From NCBI GenBank assembly GCA_003208835.1, contig QCVD01000009.1:1-56275 (forward strand): a stretch of DNA of 56,275 nt, in the 5' to 3' direction. The DNA is from Synechococcus sp. AG-683-C23 (GTDB lineage: Bacteria; Cyanobacteriota; Cyanobacteriia; PCC-6307; Cyanobiaceae). Below are positions 1 through 8,820 of the stretch, in pieces. Below the pieces are notes generated by a model. It saw only the letters and a list, made by a program, of their open reading frames with translations, had not been told where the DNA came from and made no database searches. Position numbers and translations under genes: made by a program. How positions within the stretch are numbered: position 1 is the first letter of the stretch; each line of letters opens with the position of its first letter.

Positions 1-1113
1 TGGAATCATGGCCAGACGCCAACGCCCTAGAAACAGCACAAGGACGAGCAACACAAGGACGACGGCGTCGCGCAAGGTGCTGAGTGTTCGGTCGAGGTTG
101 GCCTGAACCGTGTCAGCCACGTCCACGATCAGCGACAGTTCAACGCCTGGTGGGAAGTTCGATTCCAATTGTTGGAGCTGGTCCTTGATGGATCGACTCA
201 CCTGCAGAGCATTGCCTCCGTCCCGCTGATAAACACCGACGGCAATCGACTGTTCGCCCTGAAGGTTCATGGCGCTGCGGCCATAGCTCTTCTGTCCAAG
301 CACCACCCGGCCCACATCTTTGAGCCTGAGGAGTCCTCCGTTATCGATTTGACGCAGGACAAGATTCTCAAACTCGTCTTGGCTGCGAAGCCGTCCCTCT
401 GCTTCAACGGGAAGGCTGATCAGTTGTCCGCTTGGTGCGGGTGATGCGCCGATGCTTCCTATGGCTGCGAGGACGTTTTGTTCCGCTAGAGACTGAGTCA
501 CGTCCGTGACTGTCAAATGCGCTTGTTCCAATCGCTGCGGATCTAACCAAATCCGAAAGGACAGTTCACTCCCCCCGAAAACCACGACATCACCCACCCC
601 TGGAGTGGTGAGTAGAGATTCCCTCAGCGATTGATCAAGCCATCCCGTCAGGAATGTTGGTACGTATTGATCCTGCGGATGACTAAATCCGAGGATCATC
701 AGCAGGTCGTTCGATGAGCGTCGAACCTGGAGGCCCTGCCGACCAACAGCTTTTGGTAGACGGCGGGTCGCCAGGTTGACTTCGTTTTGAACCTTAATCG
801 CATTCAGTTCGGGATCTCCCGAGCTGAACCGCAGGCTGATACTGGCTCCGCCTTGTCGGCTGGTGGAGCTGATGCTTTCAACGCCGTCAAGACCATTGAG
901 CTGCTGCTCCAACACAGCCGTAACGCTTTGCTCAACGACGTCAGGGGAGGCTGCCGGGAAGCTTGCGCTCACGCTCACCCTTGTCGGTGAAAGTTGAGGA
1001 AGGTCCTCGAGTCCAAGGCCAACCATGGAGGTGAGCCCGGCCAGGAGAATGAGCACGCTGCACACCACCGTGAAGACGGGGCGCCTCAGAAAGGGCTGAG
1101 AGATCGACCGCAT
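1..1113 (-). CDS. RND-family efflux transporter (AcrB-like), N-terminal part, cut by window edge
   Basis: Inner-membrane proton-driven efflux pump of the RND superfamily. The visible 371 residues start at an ATG whose complement is at 1111-1113 and run off the left edge. The first residues (MRSISQPFLRRPVF) are followed by a hydrophobic TM1 at about residues 13-32, then a long periplasmic porter domain with the family-typical stretch DVVEQSVTAVLEQQL and the LxGVxSI-like LDGVESI. A second hydrophobic segment (VVLVLLVLFLG) begins just before the edge, matching TM2. Full family proteins are about 1000-1050 aa, so roughly two thirds lies outside. Substrate cannot be inferred. The psaL terminator separates it from the photosystem genes upstream. 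Confidence 0.9.
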   Translation of the reverse strand, partial: MRSISQPFLRRPVFTVVCSVLILLAGLTSMVGLGLEDLPQLSPTRVSVSASFPAASPDVVEQSVTAVLEQQLNGLDGVESISSTSRQGGASISLRFSSGDPELNAIKVQNEVNLATRRLPKAVGRQGLQVRRSSNDLLMILGFSHPQDQYVPTFLTGWLDQSLRESLLTTPGVGDVVVFGGSELSFRIWLDPQRLEQAHLTVTDVTQSLAEQNVLAAIGSIGASPAPSGQLISLPVEAEGRLRSQDEFENLVLRQIDNGGLLRLKDVGRVVLGQKSYGRSAMNLQGEQSIAVGVYQRDGGNALQVSRSIKDQLQQLESNFPPGVELSLIVDVADTVQANLDRTLSTLRDAVVLVLLVLVLFLGRWRLAMIP

Positions 1114-1149
1114 TCGGTACGATTCAGAAATGGAGAGGACTTTGCATTG

Positions 1150-1185
1150 AAAAACCCCTGAAAAGCATTAGGTGCATTTCAGGGG
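1150..1185 (-). terminator. Rho-independent terminator downstream of psaL
   Basis: Inverted repeat CCCCTGAAA / TTTCAGGGG (1155-1163 and 1177-1185), extended inside by an A/A mismatch and a GCA/TGC pairing around a TTAGG loop. Read on the minus strand, the stem is followed directly by a run of five T (1154-1150). It lies 35 bp after the psaL stop and before the RND gene, so it fits as the end of the psaI-psaL transcript. Confidence 0.85.
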
Positions 1186-1219
1186 GGTGAGCCGATGAAT
1201 CGTTTAGTGAAGAGTGGAT

Positions 1220-1711
1220 TTAGCCCACACTCCAAACGCCAGCAGCGATGTTGAACAAGTCTTGAACATGAACGGTGCTGCATAGGAACCATGCAAAGAC
1301 GGCTCCACCGCATCCGCCCAGCCAAAACCCACTGGTGAAGTCCGCCCAGCCAGTGCGGGTGAATAGATCAGACGGGGGGTTGTTGACAGTGACGTCGGAA
1401 GGCGGAATGTGGGGCTGTTTCCCAGGCTGGTTGTATAGCAAAAACAGCAGGGTCAGGATGTGAACGGCCCCAATGGCCGCCAAAACACCTGCAGTGTCTT
1501 GGAATTCTGTAGCCCGCAGTGGGCCGCAGATTGTGAAGGGTCCGTAGAGCAAGTACCCAAAAGCAGCACCTGTTTCGAGGCCGCGGAAATTTGGTGAAAT
1601 TCCTTCGCGGTACAAGGGCAGGTTGTTGATCAGGCCTTTGATGAAATAGCCGCTGTTAACCGGTGTGGCGAGATCGCCGACACAGGGATCAGAAGCAGGA
1701 GTGACAGTCAT
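1220..1711 (-). CDS. psaL: Photosystem I reaction centre subunit XI (PsaL)
   Basis: Thylakoid membrane subunit that holds PSI monomers together in the cyanobacterial trimer. The 163 aa product has the usual PsaL features: an N-terminal cytoplasmic part with [14 protein letters not shown], the conserved stretch [17 protein letters not shown], and hydrophobic segments around residues 49-66, 73-93 and 128-147. The length is normal for marine cyanobacteria. It lies 43 bp downstream of psaI on the same strand, and a strong terminator follows, so the two PSI genes form a small operon. Confidence 0.97.
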   Translation of the reverse strand: MTVTPASDPCVGDLATPVNSGYFIKGLINNLPLYREGISPNFRGLETGAAFGYLLYGPFTICGPLRATEFQDTAGVLAAIGAVHILTLLFLLYNQPGKQPHIPPSDVTVNNPPSDLFTRTGWADFTSGFWLGGCGGAVFAWFLCSTVHVQDLFNIAAGVWSVG

Positions 1712-1754
1712 TGAAAATGAATGCTGAGGGTTTGGGGCGATCCGCAGCCTGCGG

Positions 1755-1871
1755 TCACTCGGCAGCGGTGATCACTCGACCAACGAGGACGATGAACACT
1801 GCGGGAAAAACGATTCCGGTCATGGGCACGAAAATTGCAGGCAGCCAGGCAGCAGCGAATTCTCCAGTCAT
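1755..1871 (-). CDS. psaI: Photosystem I subunit VIII (PsaI)
   Basis: A 38 aa single-pass membrane subunit of PSI that helps dock PsaL. The start at 1871 ([14 protein letters not shown]) gives exactly the family length. The open frame continues upstream to an ATG at 1943, but those 25 extra residues are basic and unlike PsaI. One hydrophobic helix covers nearly the whole protein ([19 protein letters not shown]). It is the first gene of the psaI-psaL operon and divergent from the HEAT-repeat gene. No strong ribosome binding site is seen at the chosen start. Confidence 0.9.
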   Translation of the reverse strand: MTGEFAAAWLPAIFVPMTGIVFPAVFIVLVGRVITAAE

Positions 1872-1961
1872 GTCTAGACCAAAAGCTTCACGTTTAGTGT
1901 AAAGATCACTGATCGAACGGCTTCTCCTTAGCCGTGACGGCGACATAAAAGTTCAATCCAA

Positions 1962-2426
1962 ATGCAGAACGTTCTCGTCCCTGGTGCTGTTGGTTTGCTC
2001 GTGGTTTTTCTTTGGCTGCAAAGGAAGCCGCTTAAGCCAATGCTGTCCAGCACTGACGCAAGCGCTGTTGCTCAGCTCAACCGCACGCAGCTTGAACTGG
2101 TTATTGAAGCCGAACAGCTCTCCAAAATTGAAGACGTTGACTTGTGCGCGTGGACGAGTCCAGTCACTGCTCAAGAAACGATCAGCCTTCAAAAATCCTT
2201 GCGTTTTGGAATGAATTCTGGTCCAGAGGAACGGCTTTTGGCTGTACGTCAGGCCGCACGTTGGGGGCATCGATCGGTGCTTCCGTTGTTGCGCCGCGCC
2301 TTGCGCGACTCCGATCCACGGGTTGTGGAATCAGCGGCCCAGGCCATCGCACCGTTCCGCTCCACACCACATCGCACAGTCGTTCAGGCTGCTCGTCCGC
2401 CACGCAACGTTTCACGAATGCGGTAG
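1962..2426 (+). CDS. Small HEAT-repeat protein with N-terminal membrane anchor
   Basis: 154 aa. Residues about 4-19 (VLVPGAVGLLVVFLWL) form a hydrophobic helix that probably anchors the protein. Residues about 89-133 (EERLLAVRQAARWGH, then LPLLRRALRDSDPRVV) read as one to two HEAT-type helical repeats like those of phycobilin-lyase-type and scaffold proteins. The C-terminus is basic and has no recognised domain. Function is unknown. It is transcribed away from psaI, and its last 43 bp overlap tail-to-tail with the glycosyltransferase gene on the other strand. Confidence 0.7.
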   Translation: MQNVLVPGAVGLLVVFLWLQRKPLKPMLSSTDASAVAQLNRTQLELVIEAEQLSKIEDVDLCAWTSPVTAQETISLQKSLRFGMNSGPEERLLAVRQAARWGHRSVLPLLRRALRDSDPRVVESAAQAIAPFRSTPHRTVVQAARPPRNVSRMR

Positions 2427-3346
2427 ATCGGTCGATCCTGACTTTCGTGATAAGTCCTGATCTGCAGTTCGCCCAATAGCCCGAAGCAGAACAGCTGGAT
2501 GCCCGCCAGCCCAAGCACAACAGCAAGAGTGAGTAAGGGCCTGTTGCCGATGTCGCCGCCCATCAGTTTGATCACCAACAAATAGGTGCTGGCGACCAGG
2601 CTGGTGAGAATGGCGATCAATCCCCCAAAGCCAAAGACATACATCGGTCTGGTTAGGAATCGCTTCATAAACCAAACCGTGAGCAGGTCCATCAGGACAC
2701 GGAATGTGCGGTCGATTCCATATTTGCTGCTCCCAAATTGACGAGCTCGGTGGTTCACCTTTACTTCTGTGATTCGCGCCCCTTCGATGAAAGCCAAGGC
2801 TGGCAAGAACCTGTGCAGTTCTCCATAGAGGCGCATGTCGGCCAGCACTTCTCGTCGATAGGCCTTTAATGAGCAGCCGTAATCGTGGAGTCGAACGTCG
2901 GTGACTCGGCCGATTAAGCGGTTGGCCAACTTCGAGGGGAGTTTGCGTTGTAAGGCCGCGTCTTGCCGCTGGTGCCGCCAACCGCTGACTAAGTCGTAGC
3001 CCTCGCGCAATTTGCTGAGCAGCATTGGGATGTCGGCTGGGTCATTTTGGAGGTCGCCATCCAGGCTCACGATCACCTCCCCTTGCGAGACGTCAAAGCC
3101 AGCAGCCATGGCTGCTGTCTGGCCATAGTTCTTACGAAGCAGCACTCCGACGAGCTCTGGGATCTCTCGGCTCAGCCGCTCGAGCACCTCGGCAGTGTGG
3201 TCACTGGAGCCGTCATTGACCAGTACAAGCTCGAAGCGTTCGCCGCTGGGTCGAAGGGCTGACAGCAGCTGCTCCACCAGGTGCGGCAAGCTTTCCTCTT
3301 CGTTGTAGAGGGGCACCACCACCGATAGGTCTAGGGGTGCACTCAT
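2384..3346 (-). CDS. Family 2 glycosyltransferase with C-terminal membrane helices (DPM1/GtrB-like)
   Basis: 320 aa. The N-terminal GT-A domain shows SVVVPLYNEEESLP at the start, NDGSSD at 44-49 and the metal-binding SLDGDLQNDP with DGD at 96-98. Two transmembrane segments follow at about 236-258 and 271-293, the arrangement of polyprenyl-phosphate glycosyltransferases such as GtrB and of dolichol-phosphate mannosyltransferase-like enzymes. It probably transfers a sugar from a nucleotide sugar to a polyprenyl phosphate on the cytoplasmic face of the inner membrane. Sugar and acceptor pathway are not deducible. The neighbours on this strand are cell-envelope genes. Confidence 0.9.
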   Translation of the reverse strand: MSAPLDLSVVVPLYNEEESLPHLVEQLLSALRPSGERFELVLVNDGSSDHTAEVLERLSREIPELVGVLLRKNYGQTAAMAAGFDVSQGEVIVSLDGDLQNDPADIPMLLSKLREGYDLVSGWRHQRQDAALQRKLPSKLANRLIGRVTDVRLHDYGCSLKAYRREVLADMRLYGELHRFLPALAFIEGARITEVKVNHRARQFGSSKYGIDRTFRVLMDLLTVWFMKRFLTRPMYVFGFGGLIAILTSLVASTYLLVIKLMGGDIGNRPLLTLAVVLGLAGIQLFCFGLLGELQIRTYHESQDRPIYRIRETLRGGRAA

Positions 3347-3417
3347 GCCGGTTGCCTTGTTGGAGAATTCAACTTAATCGGCGACTCCTGTGGTTTCTGT
3401 GGCGATCCGTGGTGGTT

Positions 3418-4152
3418 TTAAGCCCAAGCTTGGCCGTCATGGCAGCGCATGACCCGTCCAGCGCCGCGAAGTTCGGCTCTGTAATGGCATGCCACCGGGT
3501 GGGTGTCCTGGGGGTGAAGGCTGTCGATGCCAATGCCATTTCGGCCATGCTCTTTCCCAGAGCTATGGCGGTAGCGGCCATCGCCCAGATGGAGCCCCAC
3601 ATGGGTGCATCGCTTGTTGGTGCCGAAAAAAATGAGATCCCCCGGTCGAAGCAAGTTGCATGATCCAGGCGTCACTGCAATGGGTTGGCAGAACTGTTCC
3701 TGTTGATAGGCGTCGCGGGGGATCCAGATCTTTTGACTCGCAAACGCCATTTGCATCAGTCCCGAACAGTCCATGTCTGGCTCTGTGGTCCCACCCCACA
3801 AATAGGTATTGGGCTGTTGTTGAACGCGTTCGCTCCAGGCCAGGACATGTGGAATGCGTTGTTCAATTTCGGTTGATGTGAGCATCGTGGGCTGCCATGG
3901 GCCTCGATGCTCTGCGTTGCCGATGACGGCATCCTGATCAAGCCAGCACTGGTATCCATCGTCGAGAAGCACTACCTCAATGCGTGCACCAACGATCTTG
4001 AGGATGCGAAAGCTCCGTCCTTTGGCGGCTTGGGTTGTTAATCCATGTCCTGTGGCACGGGAATAACCATTCACGTTCGCTCGAAGCCGCCAACAGCTCT
4101 GTGTCGCCAGCAAGTCCGGAGCCAAAAGAGTGCCTAACGTCGTCATGGCCAA
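3418..4152 (-). CDS. NlpC/P60 family cell-wall cysteine peptidase
   Basis: 244 aa. The C-terminal half is an NlpC/P60 domain: catalytic Cys129 in MDCSG, His184 in THVGLHLG and a third polar residue at His196 in HSSG. The N-terminal half (about 20-80) resembles the SH3-like domain of cyanobacterial gamma-D-glutamyl-diaminopimelate endopeptidases. The family cleaves peptide stems of peptidoglycan. No clear signal peptide is visible; a start two codons later (4146) is possible. It is divergent from the serine hydrolase gene with only 11 bp between the starts. Confidence 0.88.
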   Translation of the reverse strand: MAMTTLGTLLAPDLLATQSCWRLRANVNGYSRATGHGLTTQAAKGRSFRILKIVGARIEVVLLDDGYQCWLDQDAVIGNAEHRGPWQPTMLTSTEIEQRIPHVLAWSERVQQQPNTYLWGGTTEPDMDCSGLMQMAFASQKIWIPRDAYQQEQFCQPIAVTPGSCNLLRPGDLIFFGTNKRCTHVGLHLGDGRYRHSSGKEHGRNGIGIDSLHPQDTHPVACHYRAELRGAGRVMRCHDGQAWA

Positions 4153-4163
4153 TTGCTCTTGCT

Positions 4164-5057
4164 ATGGCGTTCTACCGTTTCGATCCCGCCATGGCTTTAT
4201 GCCTGAAATCCGTGCTGGACGGACTGGATGCGGAAGGCCGCCCAGGACTCCGCAACAGCTTGGGGGTGACCTGGATTCGCTACACGGATGTGAATCCAGA
4301 GGCTGGTGACGGACTGGGTGTGTCTTGGAATCATCAGCGCTCCATCTATCCCGCCAGCGTGGTGAAGCTGTTTTATGCCGTGGCGACGGAGCAATGGTTG
4401 CAGCGCGATCTCATCCCCGACAGTGATGAATTGGAACGGGCCCTGCGGGAGATGATTGCCGACTCCAGCAACGATGCCACCGGTCTCGTGATGGATTTAC
4501 TGACTGGAACCACCAGTGGTCCGATGCTCCATGGGGAGCGATGGCTGATGTGGCAGCGACAGCGAAATTTGGTGAATGAATGGCTGGAAACTCTGTTGTG
4601 GCCTGAGCTGGAGCTGGTGAACTGTTGTCAGAAAACTTGGGGGGATGGGCCATTTGGCCGTGAAAAATCGTTCTATGGAAACGACAATGCCAATCGCAAT
4701 GCGCTGACGACTGCGGCAACTGCTCGCATGTTGGAGGCGGTCATGACAGGGGCGGTGGTGTCACCACCGGCTTGTCGCCGGTTACGCGCTCTTTTGCGGC
4801 GCTCCCTCGATCCCGCCCAGCGCCGTGCCGATCCGGAGAACCAGGTGGATGGCTTTCTAGGTGAAGGACTTCCTGAGGGGGTGAAACTTTGGAGTAAGGC
4901 GGGTTGGATGAGTCAAGCTCGTCATGATGCGGCCTGGTGGCAGTTGCCTGATCAATCCCCGACGTTGCTGGTGGTGTTCAGCTCAGGGCCAGACCGTGCC
5001 AAAGATGAACAGCTTCTTCCAGCTCTTGCTAAGGCCTTGTCGGGTTTTTCGGGTTAA
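4164..5057 (+). CDS. Beta-lactamase-like serine hydrolase (class A / PBP fold)
   Basis: 297 aa from the ATG at 4164, chosen because the open frame further upstream runs antisense through the NlpC gene. Serine-hydrolase motifs are visible: SVVK at 65-68 (SxxK nucleophile motif), SSND at 101-104 in place of SDN, and KAG at 245-247 in place of KTG. The altered second and third motifs argue for a carboxypeptidase or amidase-like enzyme rather than an efficient beta-lactamase. No signal peptide is evident. The divergent neighbour acts on peptidoglycan, which is compatible with a cell-wall role, but this is inference. Confidence 0.8.
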   Translation: MAFYRFDPAMALCLKSVLDGLDAEGRPGLRNSLGVTWIRYTDVNPEAGDGLGVSWNHQRSIYPASVVKLFYAVATEQWLQRDLIPDSDELERALREMIADSSNDATGLVMDLLTGTTSGPMLHGERWLMWQRQRNLVNEWLETLLWPELELVNCCQKTWGDGPFGREKSFYGNDNANRNALTTAATARMLEAVMTGAVVSPPACRRLRALLRRSLDPAQRRADPENQVDGFLGEGLPEGVKLWSKAGWMSQARHDAAWWQLPDQSPTLLVVFSSGPDRAKDEQLLPALAKALSGFSG

Positions 5058-5142
5058 GGGGCTGGAGTGAAGACACTCTTCTTTGCCGCTGATTGTGCAC
5101 CGTCTTGTTGATGGTCTCGACTCAAAAAAGCCATGAGGATTG

Positions 5143-5160
5143 AGAGGTCGTCAGACCTCT
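5143..5160. terminator. Short hairpin between convergent serine hydrolase and tRNA-Ser
   Basis: Inverted repeat AGAGGTC / GACCTCT (5143-5149 and 5154-5160) with a 4-nt loop, in the gap between two convergent units. On the minus strand a T6 run occurs about 15 nt after the stem, too far for a textbook terminator. It may end one or both transcripts. Confidence 0.35.
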
Positions 5161-5176
5161 TGGATCACTCTTGGAA

Positions 5177-5265
5177 CGGAGAGGGAGGGATTCGAACCCT
5201 CGACAAGCGTTGCCGCCTGTAACTCCTTAGCAGGGAGCCGCTTTCAACCACTCAGCCACCTCTCC
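5177..5265 (-). tRNA. tRNA-Ser(GCU)
   Basis: 89 nt. The acceptor arms GGAGAGG and CCTCTCC pair, with G as discriminator; the anticodon stem-loop has loop CTGCTAA, giving anticodon GCU. A long variable arm between anticodon stem and T arm (GGTTCGAATCC) identifies a class II tRNA. The 3' CCA is not encoded. Confidence 0.97.
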
Positions 5266-5302
5266 AGGGACTAGATGATCCTATCAAGTGCTGGGCAATT
5301 GG

Positions 5303-6430
5303 TCAGACCTCAACGCGGGGCAGCCGATGCTTGAACCCGCAGAGAATTTCCCAAGGGATCGACTGGCAGCGGTCACTCCAGTTCTGCGGGGTGATCTCAA
5401 CGTTTTGATCCCGTCCCAGAAGGGTCACGATGCTGCCGGGATGAAGGTCGGGTGCGTCGGTTGCATCGATCAAAAGCTGATCCATGGTGATCGCTCCCAC
5501 TTGCGGGAGACGCTTGTCGCAATGGAGCGCGTCAATCTGCCCACTCAGGGCTCGCATAACACCGTCGGCATAGCCGATGGCAACCACAGCAAGGCGTCTG
5601 GCATGGGGGCTGATGTACTGATGGCCATAGCTCACGCCAGTGCCGGCTTGGATTTCGCGGATCAGCGTGACCTTGGCGCGTACCGCTAGGGCGGATCGCA
5701 AGGGCACCACATCGCTCAAGTGGCTGGCCGGTGAATGTCCGTACAGGGCAAGTCCGACCCTCACCATGTCGTAATGCAAGTTTGGTTCCAACAAGGTTCC
5801 GGCGGAATTGGCGAGATGACGGCACAGCCCGTGGCCCCTTTGAGGGAGAGCTTCGAGCACGGACTGGAACCGTTGCTGCTGCTGTTGCGTCACGGTCATA
5901 TTGCGATCATCGGCACAGGCCAGATGGCTGTAAATGCCTTCCAGTACTAAGTTTTTGAGGCGTTGGATGGCTTCAGTGGTTTCAGCACCATCGTCCAGGG
6001 CGCACCCCAGCCTGCTCATGCCCGTATCGATTTTGAGTTGAACCTTGAACCGTCGGCCGCTGTCTTCTGCGAGGGCATGGCATAGCTTGGCGTCGCCAAG
6101 ACTGCTGAGTGTTGGCATGAGCTGCCACTCCAGGCAGGTCCGCAATTCTTCGGGATCGCAGAGATTGCTTAAGAGGAGGATTGGGGCCTTGAGGCCGGAA
6201 TGCCTGAGCTCTAAGCCTTCCTGAAGCGTCGCCACGCCAAGACTCGTGGCTCCACCATCTAGGGCTGCGTTGGCCACGGTGACAGCCCCATGGCCGTAGC
6301 CATCGGCCTTCACCACGGCCATGAGCTCAGCTCCAGGGGTCAAGTGCTGACACAACGCGCCCGCATTGGCCTTAATCGCTGCCGGTGATACCTCCACCCA
6401 GGCGCGCTGGCGTGGATTTTGATCCGGCAT
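5303..6430 (-). CDS. alr: Alanine racemase
   Basis: PLP-dependent enzyme making D-alanine for peptidoglycan. From the ATG at 6430 it is 375 aa, the family norm; a start 8 codons earlier is possible. The PLP lysine is Lys41 in VVKADGYGHG. The second catalytic region GTGVSYGHQY carries the expected Tyr, and IGYADG and TMDQ motifs are present in the C-terminal barrel/beta domain. It is divergent from the HNH endonuclease gene and followed by tRNA-Ser on the same strand. Confidence 0.96.
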   Translation of the reverse strand: MPDQNPRQRAWVEVSPAAIKANAGALCQHLTPGAELMAVVKADGYGHGAVTVANAALDGGATSLGVATLQEGLELRHSGLKAPILLLSNLCDPEELRTCLEWQLMPTLSSLGDAKLCHALAEDSGRRFKVQLKIDTGMSRLGCALDDGAETTEAIQRLKNLVLEGIYSHLACADDRNMTVTQQQQQRFQSVLEALPQRGHGLCRHLANSAGTLLEPNLHYDMVRVGLALYGHSPASHLSDVVPLRSALAVRAKVTLIREIQAGTGVSYGHQYISPHARRLAVVAIGYADGVMRALSGQIDALHCDKRLPQVGAITMDQLLIDATDAPDLHPGSIVTLLGRDQNVEITPQNWSDRCQSIPWEILCGFKHRLPRVEV

Positions 6431-6502
6431 GACAACAGTGCTTGGGGCTACCAAGACAAATGTGGTGTGGCTAATAGCATGAAGTTTATTCAGGGAGCTG
6501 GC

Positions 6503-7003
6503 ATGGGCCAGGTTCTCGTTCTCAATGCGTCCTACGAACCGCTAAACATCACCACCTGGCGAAGAGCCATGGTGATGATGCTGAAAGGTAAAGCGGAGAG
6601 TCTCGAACAGGATGTGAGTAGGGAAATCCGAAGGGGTACGCATCTCCCCACGGTGATTCGCTTGCGTCAATACGTGCGTGTTCCTTTTCGACAAGTGCCG
6701 TTGACTCGTCGCAATGTGTTTTATCGGGATAATCACAGTTGTCAGTACTGCGGCTGTTCCGGTGAGCAGCTGTCTATCGACCATGTGATTCCACGGAGTC
6801 GTGGGGGTCCCGATGATTGGGACAACGTCACGACTGCCTGCCTCAGTTGCAACGTCCGTAAGGGAAATCGCACGCCTGGGGAAGCAGAAATGCCCTTGAA
6901 GCGGGTCCCCCGACGTCCATTGAGCAGTTTGAGTTTTGAAGCAACACGCCAGATTCATGCTGGACATCACGGCGAGTGGGCGAAATATGTGATCGGCGCC
7001 TAG
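6503..7003 (+). CDS. HNH endonuclease, conserved cyanobacterial type
   Basis: 166 aa from the ATG at 6503, which has AGGGAG about 8 nt upstream and matches the usual family beginning MGQVLVLNASYEPLN. The C-terminal HNH domain shows Cys80-x2-Cys83, the DH pair at 93-94 (SIDHVIPRS), Asn108, and Cys113-x2-Cys116, a zinc-stabilised beta-beta-alpha nuclease fold. The family is widespread in cyanobacteria as a chromosomal single gene. Its biological substrate is not known to me, and no restriction-modification partner lies nearby. It converges with prfA. Confidence 0.9.
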   Translation: MGQVLVLNASYEPLNITTWRRAMVMMLKGKAESLEQDVSREIRRGTHLPTVIRLRQYVRVPFRQVPLTRRNVFYRDNHSCQYCGCSGEQLSIDHVIPRSRGGPDDWDNVTTACLSCNVRKGNRTPGEAEMPLKRVPRRPLSSLSFEATRQIHAGHHGEWAKYVIGA

Positions 7004-7037
7004 TTCGCTCAGTTCGTTCGCTCAGTACCTAGTTGGC

Positions 7038-8147
7038 TCAGTCTTCCGATTCTTCGCTGAGTGCTTCCAGCTTTTGACGTTGCTCTTCGGCGATGCATGC
7101 ACCGATGAGGTCCTCAAGTTGCCCTTGAAGGACTGGTTCAAGCGAGAAATTACGCCCCAGTCGGTGATCGGTTGTTCGGTTGTCTTTGTAGTTGTAGGTG
7201 CGAATTTTTTCAGACCGATCGCCACTTCCCACTTGCGATCGACGATGACTGCTTTCACGTTCAGCCGCCGCCGCCAATTCGCGTTCGAGCAACTTGGCGC
7301 GAAGAATTTCCAAAGCACGTTCCCTGTTCTGTAGTTGGGAGCGCTGCTGCGTACAGAACACGCGAATGCCTGTGGGCTTATGCAGCAGATCCACTGCTGT
7401 TTCCACTTTGTTGACGTTCTGACCCCCAGCTCCGCCGGAGCGGGCGGTACTGATTTCGAGATCCTTTGGGTCTAATTGCACCTCAACGGCATCGGCTTCT
7501 GGCATCACAGCCACTGTTGCTGTTGAGGTGTGAACCCGTCCTTGGGATTCCGTTGCCGGAACGCGTTGCACACGATGAACCCCGGCTTCGAACTTCAGTT
7601 GACTGAAGACACTGCTTCCTTTCACAGAAACGATCAGTTCTCGATATCCGCCGAGATCAGCCTCAGTGCAGCTCAGCTGTTGCACTGACCATCCGAGCTT
7701 CTGGCCATACCGTTCGTACATTCGGGCGAGATCTCCTGCCCAAATACAGGCTTCATCGCCCCCCGCCCCCGCACGAATTTCCAACATCACGCTGCGATCG
7801 TCTCGCGGGTCGCGGGGCAGTAATGCCAGGGTGAGTCGCTGCAACAATGCGGCATGTTGGGCTTCTAAGTCGCTGAGCTCGTCTTGGGCGAGTTCCTGCA
7901 TCGCGGCGTCGCTCCGACTCTCCCGTAGGAGGTCACGGGCATCAGCCTGCTCCTGCTCCAGTTTTTGGAGCTCCTCGAAATCGAGGACGAGCGGTTCAAG
8001 CCTGGATCGCTCTCGAGCAATCGTTTCAAGTCGCTTTGGATCATTGGCGACATCAGGATCAGCAAGCTGCCGCTCGAGGCTGCGGAAGCTTGCTGTAGCC
8101 GTCTGTAATCGGCTGGTCAGGGTTGAGGCATCCATAGCCATAGCCAT
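7038..8147 (-). CDS. prfA: Peptide chain release factor 1
   Basis: Recognises UAA and UAG in the ribosomal A site and triggers peptide release. The stop-codon motif is PAT at 197-199 (type PxT of RF1), and the catalytic GGQ is at 241-243 in [12 protein letters not shown]. Length is 369 aa. The start region has three ATG codons spaced 6 nt within a hexanucleotide repeat; the first (8147) has GAGG 7 nt upstream and is preferred. It is the last gene of the ribosomal super-operon, 15 bp after rpmE. Confidence 0.97.
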   Translation of the reverse strand: MAMAMDASTLTSRLQTATASFRSLERQLADPDVANDPKRLETIARERSRLEPLVLDFEELQKLEQEQADARDLLRESRSDAAMQELAQDELSDLEAQHAALLQRLTLALLPRDPRDDRSVMLEIRAGAGGDEACIWAGDLARMYERYGQKLGWSVQQLSCTEADLGGYRELIVSVKGSSVFSQLKFEAGVHRVQRVPATESQGRVHTSTATVAVMPEADAVEVQLDPKDLEISTARSGGAGGQNVNKVETAVDLLHKPTGIRVFCTQQRSQLQNRERALEILRAKLLERELAAAAERESSHRRSQVGSGDRSEKIRTYNYKDNRTTDHRLGRNFSLEPVLQGQLEDLIGACIAEEQRQKLEALSEESED

Positions 8148-8162
8148 AGCCCAGCCTCAATT

Positions 8163-8402
8163 TCAGGATGTGGCTTCGTCGTCTTTTCCCTTGGTGGTGC
8201 CCATGCCGTATTTCTTCATGAAGCGATCCACACGACCTTCGGTATCAAGGATTTTTTGGTTCCCTGTGAAGAAGGGGTGGTTGCCACTCCAGACGTCAAC
8301 GTGAATTTCTGGCTGCGTAGCACCAGTGGTCATGACCACTTCGCCATTGCAGATCACCTTGGCATCGGGATACCAGGTGGGATGGATGTCGGACTTAGGC
8401 AT
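8163..8402 (-). CDS. rpmE: 50S ribosomal protein L31
   Basis: 79 aa. It begins MPKSDIHPTWYPDAKVICNG and contains the L31 signature HPFFTGNQKILDTEGRVDRF. Only one cysteine is present, so the four-Cys zinc site of zinc-type L31 is absent. It lies between rpsI and prfA. Confidence 0.96.
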   Translation of the reverse strand: MPKSDIHPTWYPDAKVICNGEVVMTTGATQPEIHVDVWSGNHPFFTGNQKILDTEGRVDRFMKKYGMGTTKGKDDEATS

Positions 8403-8418
8403 GAGTTAAATAAAAAAA

Positions 8419-8820
8419 TCAGCGCTTGGAGAACTGAGGTGCCTTACGGGCTTTCTTCAGACCGTACTTACGGCGTTCCTTGGCGCGGGGGTCGCGGCTC
8501 AAGTGGCCTTCGGTTTTTAGCGGTTTGCGGTTGTCTGCCGACAATTCACACAGAGCACGAGCGGCTCCTTGCTTGATGGCACCGGACTGACCAGTTAATC
8601 CGCCACCGTGAACGTTCACAAGAATGTCGTACTCGGTGCTAAGCCCCAATGTTTCGAGGGGACCTTTGACAGCAGCGAGGTAGGCCGGGTTGTAGTTGAG
8701 ATAGTTATCTCCGGGACGACCATTAATGGTGATCGTGCCGTTGCCTGGAACGAGACGGACCCGGGCCACGGAGGTCTTACGACGACCTGTACCCCAGTAG
8801 ACGACAGAATTGCTGCTCAT
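8419..8820 (-). CDS. rpsI: 30S ribosomal protein S9
   Basis: 133 aa. It carries the S9 core [14 protein letters not shown] and the conserved basic C-terminus ending in KAPQFSKR, whose tail reaches the P-site tRNA. Its start overlaps the rplM stop by 4 bp, indicating translational coupling, as in the usual L13-S9 pair. Confidence 0.98.
   Translation of the reverse strand: MSSNSVVYWGTGRRKTSVARVRLVPGNGTITINGRPGDNYLNYNPAYLAAVKGPLETLGLSTEYDILVNVHGGGLTGQSGAIKQGAARALCELSADNRKPLKTEGHLSRDPRAKERRKYGLKKARKAPQFSKR

Noticed and set aside
1872-1943. N-terminal extension of PsaI to the ATG at 1943
   Set aside because: It would add 25 basic residues in front of a 38-aa protein whose family length and sequence begin at 1871.
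7004-7037. Short repeats of TTCGCTCAGT between the HNH gene and prfA
   Set aside because: Only two near-copies within 34 bp, no dyad or T run; too little to call a repeat element or terminator.
7666-8304. Long plus-strand open frame (212 codons) opposite prfA and rpmE
   Set aside because: The translation is Ser/Arg-rich and low complexity, a mirror of GC-biased coding on the other strand; prfA and rpmE are unambiguous.
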